From positions 80,479 to 144,478 of the forward strand of contig VSND01000003.1 of NCBI GenBank assembly GCA_009774145.1: a DNA stretch of 64,000 bases. Reading direction: 5' to 3'. Every line of letters starts with the position of its first letter. Position 1 is the stretch's first letter. A program made the translations under genes and the position numbers. Source of the DNA: Lachnospiraceae bacterium (GTDB taxonomy: Bacteria > Bacillota > Clostridia > Lachnospirales > Lachnospiraceae). Under the pieces are notes generated by a model, which had not been told where the DNA came from, made no database searches, and was given only the letters and a program-made list of their open reading frames with translations. Positions 7,570 to 15,238 of this stretch are shown piece by piece.

Positions 7570-8697
7570 ATGGAACAGAATGAGATTCAGAGGGTAGAAG
7601 GAGAAGTTGTGGCAGAGGGCGCAGAGCTGGCTCCGGTCAAGGCGGAGATGGAGTTCCGGCTGATAAACCCCACGGAGGGCGGATTCTTAAAGCGTATCGA
7701 ATGGAACCGCGCCGAGCTGGAGGCGGCAGTCAAGGAAAAGGTGGCACAGTACGAGGGCGTCACCTACACGGACGATACCATCCAGGCAGCAAAGGCAGAC
7801 CGCGCCGAGCTGAATAAGCTGAAAACCGCCATTGAGGACCGGCGGAAGATTGTGAAAAAGGTAATCAATGAGCCGTACACGGTATTTGAGAAGGAGCTGA
7901 AAGGCATCCTGGCGCTCATTGACAAACCGGTAGGCATCATCGACACGCAGATCAAGGACTATGAGAACCAGAAGAAGGAGGAGAAAAAGGAGAAAATCCG
8001 GGAGGCGTATTCTGCAGCAATCGGAGAACTGGAGAAGGTAATTGCGTTTGAGAGGCTGTTCGACCCCAGGTACCTCAATACCACATTCTCCCTTCCGAAA
8101 GCCATAGCAGACATCCAGGGCAAGATTGAAAAGGTTAAGACAGACCTCCAGACCATTGATGAAATGTGTTCTGACTATAAGACCAACGCCCAGGATATTT
8201 ATCTGAAAACCCTGGACTTGTCTAAGGCGATGGCAGAGGAAAAGCGCCTGCGCGATCTGAAAGAGAAGATGGAGGCAGACAAGAGGGCAAGGGAGGAGGC
8301 AGAGCGCCGAAGGATTGAGCAGGAGGAGGCCAGACGCCAGGAGCTTGCCAGGAGGCAGGCAGAGGAGGCGAAACGCCGGGAGGCAGAGAGGCAGGCTGCA
8401 CAGGAGAGGGCAGCTGCCCAGGCGGCCCAGGCATCCCAGGAGGAACCGGAACATGATAACGGAAATTCCCAGGCTGTGAACGTTTTTAGCGCTTCTGATA
8501 ACGGAAAAGGCCAAAATGTTCCGGAAAATGCCCCGAATAATACGGGAAATACCAAAATCGTTCCGGAAAACGCCCCGGATGCCACGGTAAAGAGATACCG
8601 CGCTACCTTCTGGTGCGAGGGTACCCTGGAGGAGATAAAAGCCCTGGGGACGTACATGAGGGAACACAATATCAAGTACGGAAAGGTGGGAAAGTAG
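7570..8697 (+). CDS. DUF1351-family phage protein
   Basis: 375 residues. Residues about 20-215 match the DUF1351 pattern of phage recombination/replication regions (EFRLINPTEGGFLKRIEWN, DDTIQAAKADRAELNKL, IEDRRKIVKKVINEPY, DKPVGIIDTQIKDYE). A long Glu/Arg/Ala coiled coil and a low-complexity Asn/Pro stretch follow. The C-terminus (KRYRATFWCEGTLEEIKALG) is a compact module repeated in many family members. Molecular role not established. Confidence 0.75.
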   Translation: MEQNEIQRVEGEVVAEGAELAPVKAEMEFRLINPTEGGFLKRIEWNRAELEAAVKEKVAQYEGVTYTDDTIQAAKADRAELNKLKTAIEDRRKIVKKVINEPYTVFEKELKGILALIDKPVGIIDTQIKDYENQKKEEKKEKIREAYSAAIGELEKVIAFERLFDPRYLNTTFSLPKAIADIQGKIEKVKTDLQTIDEMCSDYKTNAQDIYLKTLDLSKAMAEEKRLRDLKEKMEADKRAREEAERRRIEQEEARRQELARRQAEEAKRREAERQAAQERAAAQAAQASQEEPEHDNGNSQAVNVFSASDNGKGQNVPENAPNNTGNTKIVPENAPDATVKRYRATFWCEGTLEEIKALGTYMREHNIKYGKVGK

Positions 8698-9429
8698 ATG
8701 GAAAAAGGGTTTGACGAGAAGCTGACGCTGGATAGCGATACATTCAGCGGAATGAGCCGGGATTACAATTTCGTACTCCAGAGGCTTTTGGAGACAATGA
8801 GGGATAGGGACTGTGACGAAGGTTCCATAACTCTGAATCTGAAAATCTCCCTCAAATCAGAGTATATCCCGAACTATGACCCGAACGTCCAGGGAGAGAG
8901 CCGGGAGGTCAAGAAGCCGAAGTTCGAGCATAAGATTTCGTCCTCTGTAAAAATCACAGACGAGAAGAAAGGTACCCTGGACACGGAGATGGAGCTTGCC
9001 ATGGATGACGATACCGGGATGTATGTACTCCGGCCCATCGTGAACACGCAGCAGAGGAGCTTCTTTGATGATGACATGAGGGGGCAGTTCTCCGGATCAG
9101 ATGAACCGGATACAGAGGCAGAGGGGGAGGACAGCGGAACGCCTGCCCTTCCCGGAAGGAAAGTCCTGGGACTTCCGGGGCCGGATGTGATAGATGGGGA
9201 GTTTAAGGAAGTGGACGCAGAAGGCACGGAAAGCCCGGATTCGGGCGGTACCGGAGAGGATAATATTTCTTCTATGGGCGGTGAAGAAAACGCTCCATTG
9301 GACGCTACCGACGCCTTATTTGAGGATGAAGAGGGCATGGAGGACAGCGGCGGGCATATTCCGTTCAGTGATGATGACGGAGACGAAGGAGAAGATGATG
9401 GATACGGCTATGAGGAGCCGGAGGATTGA
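8698..9429 (+). CDS. Acidic hypothetical phage protein
   Basis: 243 residues beginning at the ATG that directly follows the DUF1351 stop. The N-terminal 120 residues look folded (YNFVLQRLLETMRDRDCDEG, ITLNLKISLK). The remainder is Asp/Glu/Gly-rich and probably disordered. No family recognised; co-transcribed with the DUF1351 gene. Confidence 0.6.
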   Translation: MEKGFDEKLTLDSDTFSGMSRDYNFVLQRLLETMRDRDCDEGSITLNLKISLKSEYIPNYDPNVQGESREVKKPKFEHKISSSVKITDEKKGTLDTEMELAMDDDTGMYVLRPIVNTQQRSFFDDDMRGQFSGSDEPDTEAEGEDSGTPALPGRKVLGLPGPDVIDGEFKEVDAEGTESPDSGGTGEDNISSMGGEENAPLDATDALFEDEEGMEDSGGHIPFSDDDGDEGEDDGYGYEEPED

Positions 9430-9430
9430 T

Positions 9431-9640
9431 ATGGATGATGATAAAAGGATTGATGAATGGCTGGAGAACCATGACGGTGATGACTACTGCCATTACTGCA
9501 ATTACGGCGCGGATTGTGACGGAAGAGGAGTAAGAGGCGGACCGGATGGTCCTATCTATCCCCCATGCTGTGATTTAGATTTCAAGGGGGAGTTACTGGA
9601 TGTTGATGCACTACTGGAAGATTTGCAAGAGGAGGAGTAA
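9431..9640 (+). CDS. Small acidic Cys-rich protein
   Basis: 69 residues from ATG 9431, two bases after the previous stop. CHYCNYGADCDGRG and PPCCDLD suggest metal binding. Asp/Glu-rich ends; function unknown. Confidence 0.55.
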   Translation: MDDDKRIDEWLENHDGDDYCHYCNYGADCDGRGVRGGPDGPIYPPCCDLDFKGELLDVDALLEDLQEEE

Positions 9641-9643
9641 ATC

Positions 9644-9811
9644 ATGGGATTAAGAAGTTTGGCCAGAACTGTAGCAGCAAACAAGAGCTATCGGCAGAGC
9701 GGTACCACGGACATGTTTGATTATTTCTTCACTAAGCTGTGGAGGGAGAAGGGGCATCCGGCGCCCGATGTGAAGCGGCCCACCAAAAAGCCGAGGCGCG
9801 GCAGAAAGTAG
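9644..9811 (+). CDS. Small basic phage protein
   Basis: 55 residues from ATG 9644 behind GAGGAGTAAATC. The N-terminus MGLRSLARTVAANKSY and the basic tail (KRPTKKPRRGRK) suggest nucleic-acid contact. Not assigned to a family. Confidence 0.5.
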   Translation: MGLRSLARTVAANKSYRQSGTTDMFDYFFTKLWREKGHPAPDVKRPTKKPRRGRK

Positions 9812-9865
9812 ATCAGACAGCAGCGCGGTTTCTTCCTGGAGCTGCGCTGCATGAAAGGAGAAAAG

Positions 9866-10300
9866 ATGGATAAGAGCAGGAACAAAGGCCAGGACACAAG
9901 GAACATTCCGGACGGACCGGCAGACGGCATCAGCCTGGATGTGCAGAGTACACATACGAGGTTCCGGGGGAAAGGCGATCAGCGGAGGATGGCAAAGCAG
10001 ATGGTTGTCCCCGGGAACATCAAGGCCAGCGTGGAGCTGGGGGTTGTGTCCATATCGGACCGGGTGCATGACATCATGCTGACCGTGAGGATTGAGGATA
10101 TGTCTGCGGTGATGGCCGGTGCATACGAGATGGCGAGAAGGGCAGAGGCGGAAGGGAGTGCGGACGGTGAAAAAGAGGACCAGGTACATAAAGGTCTACG
10201 AGAGGATTCTCCTGGAGGAGAAGAAACTCCTGGAGGAGCTTGCGAAAATACCGGTGGACGGCAGGAGGACGGCTCCGGTCAATGCCAGGAAAGCATTTAA
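9866..10300 (+). CDS. Hypothetical phage protein with frame overlap at its 3' end
   Basis: 144 residues from ATG 9866, chosen for AAAGGAG at 9854-9860. The first about 95 residues look folded (GDQRRMAKQMVVPGNIKASV, ISDRVHDIMLTV). The last 45 are Gly/Glu-rich and lie opposite the next gene in another frame, so they may not be a conserved part of the protein. Confidence 0.45.
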   Translation: MDKSRNKGQDTRNIPDGPADGISLDVQSTHTRFRGKGDQRRMAKQMVVPGNIKASVELGVVSISDRVHDIMLTVRIEDMSAVMAGAYEMARRAEAEGSADGEKEDQVHKGLREDSPGGEETPGGACENTGGRQEDGSGQCQESI

Positions 10301-10475
10301 GCTCATATCGGATATGTGCTACCAGCTGGCCCAGGAGTGCAACGTACTGGTGAGCTATCCACAGAAAGCAATCGCAGGGAAGAAAGTTGACCTGGGGGGG
10401 ATGCTCATATTGCTGCCAAACTGTAAGCTGGTGACGATTGAGGAGTTGAAAGAGATTGAGGATAGGAGGTACTGA
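10167..10475 (+). CDS. Hypothetical phage protein
   Basis: 102 residues from GTG 10167 (GGAAGGGAG upstream). Helical, basic N-terminus (VKKRTRYIKVYERILLEEKK) and a regular core (AFKLISDMCYQLAQECNVLV). Overlaps the preceding gene by 134 nt, which is long for this tightly packed phage. Function unknown. Confidence 0.5.
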   Translation: MKKRTRYIKVYERILLEEKKLLEELAKIPVDGRRTAPVNARKAFKLISDMCYQLAQECNVLVSYPQKAIAGKKVDLGGMLILLPNCKLVTIEELKEIEDRRY

Positions 10476-10476
10476 T

Positions 10477-10737
10477 ATGTCAAGAGGGAATTTTGGAAGG
10501 TGTGCCGGATGCGGCGCACAGATCATCTGGATAAAGACGAAAGCCGGGAAGAACATGCCGTGCAATACGTTGCTGGTGGACTACAAGGCGGATGGAGGCA
10601 AGGATAAAATCGTTCTCCAGACCGGGGAAGTGGTCTCCGGTACCATCGTTTCATCCCAGGATAACCCGGATGGTTCCGGTTATACATCGCATTTTGCCAC
10701 CTGCAGCAACGCGAAGAATTTCAGACGCAGGAGGTAG
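10477..10737 (+). CDS. Small zinc-ribbon protein
   Basis: 86 residues from ATG 10477 behind GATAGGAGGTACTGAT. CAGCGAQIIWIKTKAGKNMPC and the C-terminal HFATC give a plausible four-ligand zinc site. Proteins with this RCxxCGxxIxW pattern recur in Firmicutes phages; role unknown. Confidence 0.6.
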   Translation: MSRGNFGRCAGCGAQIIWIKTKAGKNMPCNTLLVDYKADGGKDKIVLQTGEVVSGTIVSSQDNPDGSGYTSHFATCSNAKNFRRRR

Positions 10738-10776
10738 GGCAAAGAAAAAAGGTCATACCGCTGTGCAGCACAACCC

Positions 10777-10827
10777 CATTCCTCTATAACATCAACTACC
10801 CCTATTATAGGGGGTTATCAGAGGAAT
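10777..10827 (+). other. Two-tier hairpin upstream of the late-regulator-like gene
   Basis: An outer helix pairs CATTCCTCTATAAC (10777-10790) with GTTATCAGAGGAATG (10814-10828, one bulge). Inside it is the perfect stem CCCCTAT/ATAGGGG. There is no U-run, so a terminator is unlikely. It lies just before the ribosome site of the next gene and may control its translation or mRNA stability. Confidence 0.5.
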
Positions 10828-10846
10828 GTCAAGGAGGTAATTGCAC

Positions 10847-11422
10847 ATGGGAAAATCACAAGGCAGGCCGGTACGATATGAGTTCACCGAGGAGAATATA
10901 AATGTCATAGCGGCGATTGCTGCCGAGAAAGGGATTGAAGCGTACAAAGAGGAGCATAGGAAAGAGGAGGCGGAGCGCCAGAGCAGGGTACAGAACAATG
11001 CCAAAGCCCTGCTTACGAATTACCGGCGGTTCAAGGACTACATAGAGAACGCGGAGTATGACATGGACACGACTTCCGATGATTCTCTGAAAGATATGCT
11101 GTCACTGATGCAGGGGTATTTCAAAGACAGCGACCTTAAAGTATTGAGCATAGAGAAGGGCAAGGCTAAGACAAAGATGATTATGAGCCATGTGGACACT
11201 ATGCTGGATGTATATAAAAAACAATGCGAAATAGCGGCAGACCCAGAGGAAATGAGAAGATATAGGGTAATCAAGGGGCTTTACCTGGATGCGGAGCCTA
11301 AGACTGCGGTGGATATAGCGGAGGAGGAACATATCACGGAGAGAACCGTGTTCCGGGACGTGAAAGCTGCCTGCAAGCGTCTGGCGATACTGTTTTTCGG
11401 GATCTATGGATTCCGGTATTAG
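10847..11422 (+). CDS. Phage late-gene regulator-like protein (ArpU/RinA-type)
   Basis: 191 residues from ATG 10847 (AAGGAGG at 10831-10837). An N-terminal helical region leads to a sigma-region-4-like HTH at the C-terminus (ETAVDIAEEE-like TAVDIAEEEHITERTVFRDV, residues about 157-176, then KAACKRLAILFFGIYG). Proteins of this shape at the early/late boundary activate packaging and structural genes. The next promoter (11674-11702) starts the late block. Confidence 0.68.
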   Translation: MGKSQGRPVRYEFTEENINVIAAIAAEKGIEAYKEEHRKEEAERQSRVQNNAKALLTNYRRFKDYIENAEYDMDTTSDDSLKDMLSLMQGYFKDSDLKVLSIEKGKAKTKMIMSHVDTMLDVYKKQCEIAADPEEMRRYRVIKGLYLDAEPKTAVDIAEEEHITERTVFRDVKAACKRLAILFFGIYGFRY

Positions 11423-11602
11423 CGGTGTCAAAAATATGTCATTGATATTTCAGTAGCCAGGTCTTAATATGGTATCAGCCGAAAAACCCCAATGTCATGC
11501 TCATTTTGTGAGAGTAACCATGTGTTTTCCCTCCAGACCAGGGCGGAGGAATCTGTCCCGGCATCGGAAAAACGGTTAAAGGCAGAGTTTCATACTCGAT
11601 GG

Positions 11603-11629
11603 AAAGCAGCCGCCGCCTGGCTGCTTTTC
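11603..11629 (+). terminator. Probable early-operon terminator
   Basis: Perfect 9-bp stem AAAGCAGCC/GGCTGCTTT with a 7-nt loop, followed by TTTTCGTTT. Ends transcription from the early operon before the late promoter. Confidence 0.7.
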
Positions 11630-11673
11630 GTTTGCCGAAAGACCGGCAGGCGGCATAAAACCTGGGGTTTTCA

Positions 11674-11702
11674 TTGATATGCGCCCTGGGATATGGTATA
11701 AT
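11674..11702 (+). promoter_or_regulatory. Late-block promoter
   Basis: TTGATA (11674-11679), 17-bp spacer, TATAAT (11697-11702). A near-consensus promoter located between the early terminator and the HAD/ParB/terminase block. Confidence 0.75.
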
Positions 11703-11768
11703 TAAAGGGTAAATAGGGGCATAAAAAACAGAGCTTTGCACCCTGGAAAAGTCACAAGCCCTGTCCCC

Positions 11769-11812
11769 ATCCGAAAGAAGGATGTAGGTTCATTGTAGCA
11801 TCCCTTCCGGAT
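11769..11812 (+). other. Leader hairpin
   Basis: ATCCG/CGGAT closes an inner GAAGGATG/CATCCCTTC helix (one bulge) in the untranslated leader of the late transcript. It lacks a U-run. Possible 5' stabiliser or protein-binding element. Confidence 0.45.
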
Positions 11813-11850
11813 AAAAGCAACCATAATCTCAAAGAAAGAAGGAAAAGGAC

Positions 11851-12378
11851 ATGAATAACACAATGAATCAGACGGCAGAAAAGAGCGGCATCACCGGAGG
11901 GCGTAGGATATGCCTGCTGGATTTGAATTACACCCTGGTATCAAACCAGATGGACACGCGGATGCTCCGGCCGTTCTCCAGGAGGATGGAGGGCGAGGAG
12001 TACCGGATGGACTTGATAGATGCCATCAAGGGCGATTATGTCATCATCATTACGGCCAGGCCGGACTACCAGAGGGTGCAGACGATGCAGAACGTCCTCA
12101 AAAAGACCGGATGGGAACCGGTGGAAGTCTATTTCAATGACATCAATGCGGAGCCGCATGTGTTCAAGGAATCCGCGCTCAAAAGGTTCATCTTCCCTAA
12201 GTACGGCACGGACGGATCACTGTTCTATGCGGTGGAGAGCAATCCTAAGACCAGAGCGATGTATAAGAAATACGGCATCCACGCAGAGCCGTATTCGGAG
12301 TTCATAAAGAAGGTAGGGGTGGACGGAAAGGTTGCACCGGCGGAGCCGGAGATGCAGCAGCTCTCCCTATTTGACTAA
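11851..12378 (+). CDS. HAD-like phosphatase with clamp-binding-like tail
   Basis: 175 residues with HAD motifs: LLDLNYTL (motif I, usually DxDxT; here the second Asp is Asn), VIIITARPDY (motif II), and KESALKRF with VESNPKT (motifs III/IV region). Related phage HAD proteins act on nucleotide or nucleic-acid phosphates. The Asn change means activity should be verified. The last residues, MQQLSLFD, contain QLSLF, a textbook bacterial sliding-clamp-binding pentapeptide. It is the first gene of the late transcript. Confidence 0.75.
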   Translation: MNNTMNQTAEKSGITGGRRICLLDLNYTLVSNQMDTRMLRPFSRRMEGEEYRMDLIDAIKGDYVIIITARPDYQRVQTMQNVLKKTGWEPVEVYFNDINAEPHVFKESALKRFIFPKYGTDGSLFYAVESNPKTRAMYKKYGIHAEPYSEFIKKVGVDGKVAPAEPEMQQLSLFD

Positions 12379-12406
12379 GGCGTCATAACTGCATACAGAT
12401 TATTAG

Positions 12407-12440
12407 GCGGCATGTTCCTTCCTGGGATGTGCCGCTTTTT
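12407..12440 (+). terminator. Hairpin with U-run after the HAD gene
   Basis: GCGGCA (12407-12412) pairs with TGCCGC (12430-12435), followed by TTTTT. It may be a partial terminator or attenuator, because the downstream ParB and terminase genes show no promoter of their own that I can find. Confidence 0.55.
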
Positions 12441-12472
12441 AATGCAAATAACGAAGAAAGGAAGGGAAACGG

Positions 12473-13081
12473 ATGGAAACACAGACAATGAGGGTGGCAG
12501 AGATTGTACCGGCGGTATATAATCCCAGGGTAACACTGACGGAAAAGGATTTTGAGTACCAGGCACTAAAGGCAAGCATTGACGAGTTCGGGCTGGTGGT
12601 TCCTCTGATTGTGAACCGGCAGACCGGGAACCTGGTGAGTGGACACCAGAGGCTCAATGTCATGCTGGCAAAAGGCGTGGAGGAGACGGAGGTTGTCATC
12701 GTGGACATGGAGCCGAAAAAGGAAATGGCTCTCTGCATCGCCATGAACAAGATAACCGGCGAGTGGGACTATGGAAAGCTGGCAGACATCATGGAGGAGC
12801 TGCGGGATGCGGAAGGGATTGACACAACGACCACCGGATTCTCCGATCACGACATCGCGGAGCTTCTGGGGGAGCTGGATGCAGCGGCAGAGGACATCCC
12901 GGACGTGGAGGGCGTGGCGAAGAAGGACGATGATACGGAGGGAATCCCCTGCATCGTGGGCGAATATAAATTCCGGATTCCGGATGGGCCGTACAAGGAT
13001 ATGATGGCAGACATCCGGGAGAAGGTCGGGTTCTCTAAGGAGATGGTAGAGGGAGAAATGAAAAGGAGGCTGATGGGATGA
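12473..13081 (+). CDS. ParB/Srx-fold protein 1
   Basis: 202 residues. The N-terminal ParB/sulfiredoxin domain has YNPRVTL (the NPR loop), a VVPLIVN strand and VSGHQRLNVM (the GHQR nucleotide-binding motif). A 70-residue helical region and a small C-terminal module (EYKFRIPDGPYKDMMADIRE) follow. No HTH or C-terminal dimer domain of chromosomal ParB is present, so plasmid-style segregation is unlikely. First of three consecutive family members; the next two overlap at ATGA-type junctions. Confidence 0.82.
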   Translation: METQTMRVAEIVPAVYNPRVTLTEKDFEYQALKASIDEFGLVVPLIVNRQTGNLVSGHQRLNVMLAKGVEETEVVIVDMEPKKEMALCIAMNKITGEWDYGKLADIMEELRDAEGIDTTTTGFSDHDIAELLGELDAAAEDIPDVEGVAKKDDDTEGIPCIVGEYKFRIPDGPYKDMMADIREKVGFSKEMVEGEMKRRLMG

Positions 13082-13686
13082 AGATAGAAACTCTGAATAT
13101 AGCAGACATCCGGGCAAGCTCTTTCAATCCGCGCATCACACTGGAGAAGGGTTCCAGGGAGTATGAGGCGATAGCGGCCAGCATAAGGGAATTTGGGTTC
13201 GTGGAGCCGCTGGTGGTGAACAGCCATAACATGTGCTGCCTGGGAGGGCATCAGCGCTTATCCGTGCTGAAGGATATGGGCGTGGAGTCCGTGGAATGCG
13301 TGATGGTGGAGGAGCCGGACCAGGCCAGGGAGAAGGCTTTATGCGTTGCCCTTAATAGGATAAAGGGCGAATGGGATATGGATATGCTGGCGGCCCTGCT
13401 CCAGGACGAGGCCGTTTTCTCTCTTCCTACCGGTTTTGAGGAGGGCGAGGTAGACCTGGAGCGGATGCTGGAGGATGTGGAGCCGCCCGAACTTTCGGAG
13501 GAGGAACCGGAGGAGGCGGAGGAGCCTGCCGGTCCGGAGGGTACCACAGTAGTAAAGATTGGCAATTTCAAGTTCAAGATCACCATATCGGAGTACCAGG
13601 GTATGTTAAATACCATCCGAGACGCCGGTATTTTCGATTCTAAGGCGATTTCTGATGAAATTAAGAGGAGGATACTTAATGGTTAA
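13078..13686 (+). CDS. ParB/Srx-fold protein 2
   Basis: 202 residues, starting in the ATGA overlap with its paralogue. Same plan: FNPRITL, VEPLVVN, LGGHQRLSVL, LNRIKGEWDMDML, then an acidic linker and the terminal NFKFKITISEYQGMLNTIRD module shared with protein 1. This is a tandem duplication that has diverged considerably, suggesting a heteromer or distinct partners. Confidence 0.82.
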   Translation: MKIETLNIADIRASSFNPRITLEKGSREYEAIAASIREFGFVEPLVVNSHNMCCLGGHQRLSVLKDMGVESVECVMVEEPDQAREKALCVALNRIKGEWDMDMLAALLQDEAVFSLPTGFEEGEVDLERMLEDVEPPELSEEEPEEAEEPAGPEGTTVVKIGNFKFKITISEYQGMLNTIRDAGIFDSKAISDEIKRRILNG

Positions 13687-15238
13687 ATTAGTCCCTATTG
13701 GCGACGTGAGGGCGTCAGAATACAATCCAAGAAAGAATGATGAAAAGCGCCTGGCACTCACAGAAATGTCTCTGCGAAAGCTGGGCTTTTTGCTGCCTAT
13801 CTATGCGGATAAGGACGGCGAGATATTATCCGGGCATCAGCGCCATCTGGTGGCGGAGCGCATGGGCTTTGACAAGATACCGGTCCAGTATGTAGACCAG
13901 GAGGATTTGAACAGCAGAAAGGCACTCAACGTACTGTTCAACCGGGCAACAAATGACCTCCAGAAGCAGGACACATGTACGAAGATTAAGAAGCGCCTCT
14001 ATAACATGGACGTAGACGGCATGTGCGCGGGCCTTCCGGACATCGAGCCTGGGAGCGAGGCATCCTATCCGTGCGTGTACGCTTGCAGGCGGATTGATAC
14101 CGTGCAGCTGGCAAAGAAGAACCACCGGGATTTCGATTCCCACATGAAAGCCCTGGCAAAGGCGCTGGAGAAAAAGACCGGGAGCCTTATGCCGGTAGTC
14201 ATCGGCCCGGACATGGATGTGGTGAACGGGATCGGCAGGCTCCAGGTGGCGGCGGAGGCCGGAAAGAAGTTCATCCAGTGCGTGGAAGTGACGGAGGCCC
14301 AGAGGGAGTTCGCGTCCGCGATGCTGAACCTATTATCAATGGACTTCTCTATGGAATCCGAATATGCGGACGTACTCCGGTACAATTCCTTTATGAGGGA
14401 GCGCAACACCAGGGAGACGGATGCGGAGGGCAACTGCGCCCTGGGGGACGGATTTTTCAAGGGGGTATTCCCGAACAACAACGGCAGGGACTTTTTCAAG
14501 CTGGAGGGCGATGTCTTAAAAGCCTGGACCGGACGGTATGGGGATAAGATTGTGGATTTCGGCGCTGGAAAGCTGAACAACACCAGGACGCTCCGGGCCG
14601 CAGGCGTGTACGTCTCTGCATTTGAGCCTTATTTTGTCACTACTGGCGATGAAATACACAAGCAAAAGAGCCTGGAGATAGCGGAGCGGTTCCTGGAGGA
14701 GGTAGGGAGCGGCGTGGAGTACACATCGGTATTCATATCCTCTGTTTTCAATTCCGTGCCGTTCATGGAGGACAGAAAGAAGATAGCGGCCATCGCGGCT
14801 GCGCTCTGCTATCCGAAGGGCCAGGTGGTATGCTGGTGCCAGAGCAACGAGGCGCACCAGTTCACGGCCACGAAGAAAAAATCCGTCCAGGATGAAGCGA
14901 GGCTGACATTTGACCTGGACTATGAACCCAATACCATCCTGGGGGATATTTCAAAGCACCCGAAAGTCCAGAAGGGGCATACGAGGGAGGAAATGACCGG
15001 GATATTCGCGCCGAGGTTCCGGAAGGTTAAGAGGCTGGACCTCATTCAGAAATTCTGGTACCTGGAGGCAATCGAACCTATCCTGGATGTGGACGCGCTG
15101 GCGGATGCCCTGGATTTTGAGTTTGACCTTCCTTATCCGGACGGCTCCACGATGGGGCTTGCGGGCCGGGCGAGGGAAGTGTTTGAAAAACGGTTAGGCG
15201 TGAAGCTGCCGGGAAAGGAGGGGAGCTATGGGAAGTAA
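13679..15238 (+). CDS. ParB/Srx-fold domain fused to methyltransferase-like domain
   Basis: 519 residues from ATG 13679 (GAGGAGG upstream; overlaps the previous stop by 8 nt). Residues about 1-75 are a third ParB-type domain (YNPRKN, LSGHQRHLVAERMG). A middle region resembles a second, degenerate ParB-like half (LMPVVIGPDMDVVNGIGRLQ). From about residue 280 comes a Rossmann methyltransferase-like fold: IVDFGAGKLNNTRTL (SAM-binding motif I), VSAFEPY, and QVVCWCQSNE. ParB-methyltransferase combinations in phages are associated with DNA base modification; the substrate here is unknown. Confidence 0.7.
   Translation: MVKLVPIGDVRASEYNPRKNDEKRLALTEMSLRKLGFLLPIYADKDGEILSGHQRHLVAERMGFDKIPVQYVDQEDLNSRKALNVLFNRATNDLQKQDTCTKIKKRLYNMDVDGMCAGLPDIEPGSEASYPCVYACRRIDTVQLAKKNHRDFDSHMKALAKALEKKTGSLMPVVIGPDMDVVNGIGRLQVAAEAGKKFIQCVEVTEAQREFASAMLNLLSMDFSMESEYADVLRYNSFMRERNTRETDAEGNCALGDGFFKGVFPNNNGRDFFKLEGDVLKAWTGRYGDKIVDFGAGKLNNTRTLRAAGVYVSAFEPYFVTTGDEIHKQKSLEIAERFLEEVGSGVEYTSVFISSVFNSVPFMEDRKKIAAIAAALCYPKGQVVCWCQSNEAHQFTATKKKSVQDEARLTFDLDYEPNTILGDISKHPKVQKGHTREEMTGIFAPRFRKVKRLDLIQKFWYLEAIEPILDVDALADALDFEFDLPYPDGSTMGLAGRAREVFEKRLGVKLPGKEGSYGK

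Larger units (their letters stand above)
11423..11850 (+). promoter_or_regulatory. Early/late boundary region
   Basis: 428 bases without a convincing gene. It holds a direct repeat GTCAAAAATATGTCATTGATA near 11426, a terminator-like hairpin (11603-11629), a promoter (11674-11702) and a structured leader (11769-11812). The near-5' repeats could be activator sites for the product of the preceding gene (inference). Confidence 0.6.

Noticed and set aside
12473..13686. Plasmid-type ParA/ParB partition system
   Set aside because: The short ParB-fold proteins lack HTH and dimerisation domains and there is no ParA-type ATPase nearby.
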